The translations under genes were made by a program, and so were the position numbers. Below are positions 18,859 through 23,582 of a stretch of DNA of 23,582 nt, one piece after another. Below the pieces are notes generated by a model. It was not told the DNA's origin and did not search any database. It worked only from the letters and a program-made list of their open reading frames with translations. This stretch comes from a virus. The stretch spans positions 1 through 23,582 of the IMG/VR virus record IMGVR_UViG_3300026518_000060. One strand, written 5' to 3'. How positions within the stretch are numbered: the first letter of the stretch is position 1; every line of letters begins with the position of its first letter.

Positions 18859-21684
18859 TCACATCTCCACGAGAAGGCCGTTGTTTGCCGCTAGCTTGGT
18901 CACTGCGGTCGTGCTGTTGTCGATCCTGCGAAGCCCGTCAAAGGTGCTGCGCCCGCCGCTCGTCCCGACATGCAGCAGGCCCTTGATCTCGTCGTAGGCC
19001 ATATCGGTGACCGCATCAGACGAACCATAGAGGGTGCATTTGGCATTGTCTTGGAACAGCACCTTTTCGGTTTCGTAGATGTGCTTGATCTGGTCTGCCG
19101 AGGGGGCGGTTGCGCCGATGCGTAGAAGGGTGAGTTTTAGGGACGAGAGATCATTGTCATTGCCGATATAGAGGGGCTCACTTGCAGACGTGTCCGTAAA
19201 CGACATACCACCGGAGGATGTGCTTGCCTGCAACACCCCATCGACCCAAGCCTCCATTGTCCCAGACCGAACAGTGGCTACAAAAAACGTCCAGCGCCCG
19301 CGAATATCTCCGAACCCTACGCTCGTGAAAGGATGTGATCCGTCATCTGCACCGAAACGCATCCCAGAGGATCCAAGTGTAGCAATATCATAGTATCCTG
19401 TAGCCACTTGTCCGCGCTTCAAGATAGCATCCGTCGTTGAGTGACCAGACGGGATATAAACCCACCCCATGATACAGAAATCACCCGTCCCAAAGTCCAG
19501 ATCGGAGTTGTAGGGCTGCTGTAGGTAGTTCGTTGCAGAGAAACCGCTGTAGGCCACAAGGTCCGCGCCGGTTGCAACCGCTGTCTTGGTCAGGGAGCCG
19601 AACACCTGCAGGCCGTTACCTTTCACCGAGCGATCGGGGTCGGCTAGGCGGACGGATACGTTATCGAAGTCCATCGACACAGAAGATGTTGCTGTAAAAA
19701 CCTGTAACAAGATGTAGTGTGTCGCAGCTGTCGCCGTAAATGTGAGTTGCTGTGTTCCAGTTACAGCGGCGGCTTGAGAAACAGCAGTGTTAGGCGACGC
19801 AAAACCAGTCTCATCATCAACCACAACCCTCGTAGCATAAAGCGTCCCGGGGGCCGAAACATCCCACGATATAGTGTAGTCTTTACCCGGCACACAGGAA
19901 ACAGCTTGCCATGCAGAGCCATATCCACCAGAGCCATTGGTGATGCGCAGTCGGCCAGAAACGACCGATAGGGTCGCTGTCCCTCCTGCAGTCCATCCAG
20001 TCGTGCTGGTATCAAACGTCCCATTCGTGACCAGTTCAGCCCCGGTGATTGTCTCCGCCGTGGTGTCAGCGAGCCATGCTCCACGAATGTCGCCGGGCAT
20101 CCAACCTGACAGGTAGGTGGTGGTCAGGTAGTTGACCATGCCGGAGGCTGGGGTGGCGGGGTTGAAATTGTAAAGAGTCAAATGCTGCCCGTTGACCCCA
20201 GTTCCGGAGTTGGACGAGTTCAAAGTCAAAGCGGCAAGGGTTCCCACAATGGGTTTTGATTTCCCAGTATTATGACCTATATACGGGTAAGTCCCTCCGT
20301 AACCATGTATCCCTCCAAGATCAATCATTGAAGATGTAGTCATGTCAGTCGTGATGCTCGCCGTCTTAACGGCATAGTAATGCCCGTTGTCAGCCGAAAC
20401 AGCGCCCCAGTTCGCTATGATATATTCGCCGTGAAACGCCACTGTTCCCGATAGAGGCCACGATGCGTTTGTCAAATCCCAGACGTTCCCATCATCCTTG
20501 ATAACCGACACGCCCCCGTCAGTCGCCACGGCAATCGTGGGCACAGGCATACCCGTGGCAGGGTCGATTGGTGCGTCGGGGAGGGCTGTTATGGCTACGT
20601 CGTTGACATATTGGCTCACTACATTCGGGGCATTAGGTGCCGCACTAAGCCCGTCATTTCGTTGTGCAATATTTCCGTTATACGGAACATTCCTGAGATC
20701 ACGCGGCATATCCTTCCCATCCAAGAGGAAGTTAAACGTGCCGCCAGCAAAGTTATTATTGTCGCAAAAAACAAGAGTTCCATCATAAAAGGCGATTGAG
20801 GACACATCACCATTTGTCCTAAGCATATTTACATTAGCGCCAACAAACACCATCCACATCGGCAGGTCAGGATCGGTCGCGTCGAAGATAATCACCCTCG
20901 AAGCCTCGGCCACCACCACATATTCCTCGGGGAACCCGGCCTTGTTGCCACGAAACACCTCGGTCTGCCCCGAAGTTGCGTTCAGTGAATAAAACTTCCC
21001 GTCGGTCGTGTTGTGATAGTAGGAACCTGTCCCTGCGCCCGAGATCACCCGAGCAGCAGTCTCGTCCGCCGCTTCGCCAAGCCAATTACCAGACACGAGG
21101 GTTTCATTATACCAGCTCGTGCGGGGCTGGATCACACGCATGTTGAAGCCGCCGTCAGACCAGTCTGCCATACGGCCCACCACCACATCCACGGGGGTGT
21201 AATTCGAAAGCGTCACGGCATAGGCGGAAAGGTCTTGCTGCACCACAGAGGCGGCAGACGCGGCACTTGCGGCCGAGGCGTTGGCCCAGCCTTCGGCTTC
21301 TGTTGCACTAGTTGCGGCATCTGTCGCGCTTGCTGCGGCGGCGTCACGCGCTGCCTGCGCATCGAGGACGGCCTGCGGGGTCACTGTGGTCGGCGCGGCG
21401 TCGATCATAACGTCAAGCGTATTTGTCAGTGGCGTTTCCGGCACCGCAACAGAGAACTCAACCGTGCCGCTGTCAGCGCCAATCGTGGTCGCTGTGTAAT
21501 TACCCGCGAACATGCTGAATGACACCACACCCGAGGCGTCCGACGTGGTGGTTACCGTTCGCGGAACAACAACAGAACTGTCCTGCCCGGCCACGCCGCT
21601 GCGAACGAACGTCACCTGCGTATTCGGCAGGACATTGCCTTGCAGGTCTTTCAATGTGCCGGTGATTGCGATTAGCGTTGACAT
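18859..21684 (-). CDS. Large tail fibre with carbohydrate-binding-like and lectin-like regions
   Basis: This 941-residue protein is the likely host-recognition fibre. Residues 1-90 look like an Ig-like or carboxypeptidase-regulatory-like domain (GTLKDLQGNVLPNTQV; SGVVSFSMFAGNYTAT). Residues about 105-150 are an Ala-rich coiled coil (AARDAAAASATDAATSATEA). About 255-545 may be a repeat-rich beta domain. About 549-680 match a CBM4/9-like carbohydrate module (NGTFDTSTTGWTAGG to MDFDNVSVRL). About 725-865 resemble a LamG/concanavalin-like lectin (DFCIMGWVYI; RWTFFVATVRSG; EAWVDGVL). AGGAGG precedes the ATG. The two sugar-binding-like regions suggest a polysaccharide receptor. Confidence 0.85.
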   Translation of the reverse strand: MSTLIAITGTLKDLQGNVLPNTQVTFVRSGVAGQDSSVVVPRTVTTTSDASGVVSFSMFAGNYTATTIGADSGTVEFSVAVPETPLTNTLDVMIDAAPTTVTPQAVLDAQAARDAAAASATDAATSATEAEGWANASAASAASAASVVQQDLSAYAVTLSNYTPVDVVVGRMADWSDGGFNMRVIQPRTSWYNETLVSGNWLGEAADETAARVISGAGTGSYYHNTTDGKFYSLNATSGQTEVFRGNKAGFPEEYVVVAEASRVIIFDATDPDLPMWMVFVGANVNMLRTNGDVSSIAFYDGTLVFCDNNNFAGGTFNFLLDGKDMPRDLRNVPYNGNIAQRNDGLSAAPNAPNVVSQYVNDVAITALPDAPIDPATGMPVPTIAVATDGGVSVIKDDGNVWDLTNASWPLSGTVAFHGEYIIANWGAVSADNGHYYAVKTASITTDMTTSSMIDLGGIHGYGGTYPYIGHNTGKSKPIVGTLAALTLNSSNSGTGVNGQHLTLYNFNPATPASGMVNYLTTTYLSGWMPGDIRGAWLADTTAETITGAELVTNGTFDTSTTGWTAGGTATLSVVSGRLRITNGSGGYGSAWQAVSCVPGKDYTISWDVSAPGTLYATRVVVDDETGFASPNTAVSQAAAVTGTQQLTFTATAATHYILLQVFTATSSVSMDFDNVSVRLADPDRSVKGNGLQVFGSLTKTAVATGADLVAYSGFSATNYLQQPYNSDLDFGTGDFCIMGWVYIPSGHSTTDAILKRGQVATGYYDIATLGSSGMRFGADDGSHPFTSVGFGDIRGRWTFFVATVRSGTMEAWVDGVLQASTSSGGMSFTDTSASEPLYIGNDNDLSSLKLTLLRIGATAPSADQIKHIYETEKVLFQDNAKCTLYGSSDAVTDMAYDEIKGLLHVGTSGGRSTFDGLRRIDNSTTAVTKLAANNGLLVEM

Positions 21685-21729
21685 GCTCTATGCCTCCTGA
21701 TGTTTCATATCATATTCTGTTCGGCGGTG

Positions 21730-22572
21730 CTACCTGCCAATGATTATTACCGTGTCCTGATACAAGCTGCGCGTCGTCCCCGTTTGAGCACCGCCGTTAT
21801 TCACATGGGATATTCGGATCGTGCTGCTGGATACCTTTTTTATCATGGCCTGCGCGCGGTAACCTCCTTCATACGAATAAAAACTGGTGTGGTTTGGAGC
21901 CGCGACCCTGAAATCAGTATGCGATTCAGACAGGCTCAGGTCTATCGAAATGCCGTTCTCGATCACCCGCTGGAATATCGACTGGTCAACATAGAAATGG
22001 TCAAAGATCGTGAATATGTCCTGCCTGCTGTCGAACACGCGCGACCCTGATGCGTCAAACAGTTGCATCCCGTAATTCGTCGCGGGTGAGGCAACCGGTT
22101 CGCGCGTTGACATGATCGTGTAGCCGATATTGTTCATGCCTTCGGTTTCCAGTAGCCCCACGCCGCCGGTAGGGGTCAGATCGGTGAACCCATAAAATAC
22201 CATGTTATAGGACATTAGCAGCCCATAGGTCGCCACGTCGTAGAACACCAAATCCCCCTCGATCAGATTCATGGTCGGGTGCGCCATTGTCAGGGCAGGA
22301 CTGGTGAGGACATTCGTGTAGGTGCCGGACGGTGATGCGACCAGCGTTCTGCCGCCGGTATAAGCCTGACTGAATACCTGATCCCCGAATCCCCCGCTGT
22401 CCACAATGTAGGTATCGAGCGTAAGCCCAGCCGCAGAAATGGCCGCCGCGCTCTCATTGTGCAGTGCGAGCCATGTTTTCGTGGTGCCTGTTTGGTAGGC
22501 GTAGAGGTGCGGTTTGGTCATATCCACCACCTCCTCGCCAAACTTATTGAACACCTGAACGCCGTAAGCCAT
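21730..22572 (-). CDS. Tail protein with two YGxQ...GxxxxD motifs
   Basis: The 280-residue product begins MAYGVQVFNKFGEEVVD. The motif YGxQ(V/L)F-x4-G-x2-V-x-D occurs at 3-17 and again as YGMQLFDASGSRVFD at 167-181, suggesting an internal duplication or two copies of a small beta module. I know this pattern from phage tail proteins. The start has AGGTGAG just upstream, overlapping the preceding gene's stop. The protein probably forms part of the tail tip or a side fibre. No signal or membrane segment is seen. Confidence 0.72.
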   Translation of the reverse strand: MAYGVQVFNKFGEEVVDMTKPHLYAYQTGTTKTWLALHNESAAAISAAGLTLDTYIVDSGGFGDQVFSQAYTGGRTLVASPSGTYTNVLTSPALTMAHPTMNLIEGDLVFYDVATYGLLMSYNMVFYGFTDLTPTGGVGLLETEGMNNIGYTIMSTREPVASPATNYGMQLFDASGSRVFDSRQDIFTIFDHFYVDQSIFQRVIENGISIDLSLSESHTDFRVAAPNHTSFYSYEGGYRAQAMIKKVSSSTIRISHVNNGGAQTGTTRSLYQDTVIIIGR

Positions 22573-22575
22573 TTC

Positions 22576-23466
22576 TCACCTATAATGCACAGCGGTTATT
22601 GCAACCCCGCATGACATATCGAAAAAATGCTCAAATCCGGCGGGCAGAGGGTAGTTCCCGCCCGTGGAAATAGTCATCACCTTCGTCGTGTTGTCCCAGT
22701 TGATCGCCGGTAATTCCATGCCGTGCCCGTGGATCAAAATATTGCTGGCCCAAGGTTCTGTTTTTAGCTGCTGAACGCCGCCTGTTGTCATCTTTTCCCA
22801 GTGCGAGTTGAAGAATATCACCCCCTTGGTATCGTCAAAATCCGGGATCGACACCGTGCCGGTAAAGCCACCGTCCTTGTGAGTGACGCTGACCTGCCGA
22901 ACAAATGTGCTGGCGTCGGTCAGTTTCGCCGCGCCGCCTGAATCCTGAATCTGCAACCCATAGCCTGTTGCGCTGGTCACCACCTTGCGGGTGAATTTCG
23001 GGATTAGCTGGACGTATTCCACTGCACCGCCAACGGATGTTATGGCGTTGAATTGCAGCCCGAGGCCGAACGCGGCATCCGTCAGCGTGGCCGCCGAGAT
23101 ATTCACTGATATTTCCGCCGATGCCCAGCCGGGCGTGATGAACGCCGAGTGAACGCTGGACCCTATCGCCGTGCCGGTTTCGTCGTATAGCTGCACCTTG
23201 CTAAACTCATTCACGCCCGGATTGGTCCCGTGAAATGCCATGATCACAGTCATGCCTGTGACGTCATAATTCGCCGTGTCGAACCACGAAAAATCAAACC
23301 CCTTGACCAGCAAAACCTTACTCAATCCGAGACTGCCGGCCGCGATATATGCGTAGGTCGTTTCGCTGGTGTCTGCTGCAAATGATGGATCTGTAAACGA
23401 GTTGCCCGTGCCGAGTTCAGCATATGCTGTCGGGCTGGCTGGCTTCACAAGACTGGGAAAACTCAT
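22576..23466 (-). CDS. Tail protein with related YGLQ motif
   Basis: A 296-residue protein starting MSFPSLVKPASPTAYAELGTG. Its C-terminal half contains YGLQIQDSGGAAKLTD (169-184), the same motif found twice in the following gene, and a related VQLYDETGTAIG at 91-102. The first half may be a jelly-roll-like beta domain. The ATG overlaps the stop of the J-like gene (ATGA). It is most likely a minor tail or tail-tip protein joined to the J-like protein and the fibre. I do not recognise a named family. Confidence 0.65.
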   Translation of the reverse strand: MSFPSLVKPASPTAYAELGTGNSFTDPSFAADTSETTYAYIAAGSLGLSKVLLVKGFDFSWFDTANYDVTGMTVIMAFHGTNPGVNEFSKVQLYDETGTAIGSSVHSAFITPGWASAEISVNISAATLTDAAFGLGLQFNAITSVGGAVEYVQLIPKFTRKVVTSATGYGLQIQDSGGAAKLTDASTFVRQVSVTHKDGGFTGTVSIPDFDDTKGVIFFNSHWEKMTTGGVQQLKTEPWASNILIHGHGMELPAINWDNTTKVMTISTGGNYPLPAGFEHFFDMSCGVAITAVHYR

Positions 23467-23582
23467 GCCAGATTCCCCAGCTTGACCCGCAGTACATTCG
23501 ACGCATCATAAACCCGCAGCACCGCGTCGGTTATTTCCAGCCGCTCGCCCGTAGATGCTGATCGAAATGTGCCTATGGTGCC
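23463..23582 (-). CDS. C-terminal end of a tail-tip (lambda J-like) protein, partial
   Basis: The minus-strand frame entering from the window edge reads GTIGTFRSASTGERLEITD, then AVLRVYDASNVLRVKLGNLA and a TGA at 23463-23465. The pattern TGxRLEI...(V/I)xVYDxxxxLRV(K/R)xG is typical of the last residues of J-like central tail-fibre and host-specificity proteins of siphoviruses. Only 39 codons are in the window, so the 5' end lies to the right. The stop overlaps the next ATG. This fragment is the main reason to call the phage siphovirus-like. Confidence 0.75.
   Translation of the reverse strand, partial: GTIGTFRSASTGERLEITDAVLRVYDASNVLRVKLGNLA

Noticed and set aside
1-23582. CRISPR arrays, tRNA genes, insertion sequences or integrase
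   Set aside because: I found no regularly spaced repeats, cloverleaf-like sequence, transposase motif or recombinase catalytic motif by eye.

Overview
The window looks like part of the genome of a tailed, double-stranded DNA bacteriophage or a closely related prophage. A siphovirus is most likely, because the last gene fragment resembles the C-terminal end of a lambda J-type tail-tip protein. The host is probably a proteobacterium, perhaps an alphaproteobacterium: base composition is moderately GC-rich, Shine-Dalgarno sites are clear, the endolysin is of the GH108 type and the putative holin resembles the three-transmembrane family also seen in gene transfer agents. Host assignment is inference. 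I see no tRNA, rRNA, CRISPR array, insertion sequence, integrase or attachment site.

The left two thirds (1-15360) is a plus-strand block of early genes for nucleotide and DNA metabolism, packed tightly with many 4-base ATGA stop/start overlaps. In order it holds: the tail of an unidentified gene; a PP-loop (PAPS reductase-like) ATPase; a small unknown protein; an HD-domain nucleotidase-like protein; a small unknown protein; an SNF2-type helicase coupled to a permuted (motif IV before motif I) DNA methyltransferase; a Toprim primase/helicase of 887 residues; a cytosine-5 methyltransferase with a second gene nested inside it in another frame; a DEAD/DEAH-type helicase with a zinc ribbon; a VRR-NUC nuclease; one minus-strand ribbon-helix-helix regulator; a coiled-coil protein followed by a YqaJ-type exonuclease and a partner protein (a recombination cassette); and a run of about ten small accessory genes (12699-15360). 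No DNA polymerase is present in the window, so replication would rely on the host enzyme or on a gene outside it.

The right third (15365-23582) is a minus-strand block of late genes, read right to left: tail-tip protein C-terminus, two tail proteins sharing a short repeated motif, a 941-residue fibre with carbohydrate-binding-like and lectin-like regions, two small fibre-associated proteins, a secreted ClpP/SppA-like serine hydrolase candidate, a four-segment membrane protein, a membrane-anchored coiled-coil protein, a GH108 endolysin with a C-terminal membrane anchor, a small secreted Cys protein and a holin candidate. The two blocks converge with only four bases between stop codons.

The most interesting signals are (1) a 220-codon ORF nested wholly inside the cytosine methyltransferase gene in the +1 frame, with its own GGAGG ribosome-binding site and a product that itself looks like a conserved phage protein; (2) two mutually exclusive hairpins in front of the primase/helicase gene; (3) two tandem hairpins in front of the PP-loop ATPase gene; and (4) the secreted ClpP-like protein next to the lysis genes.
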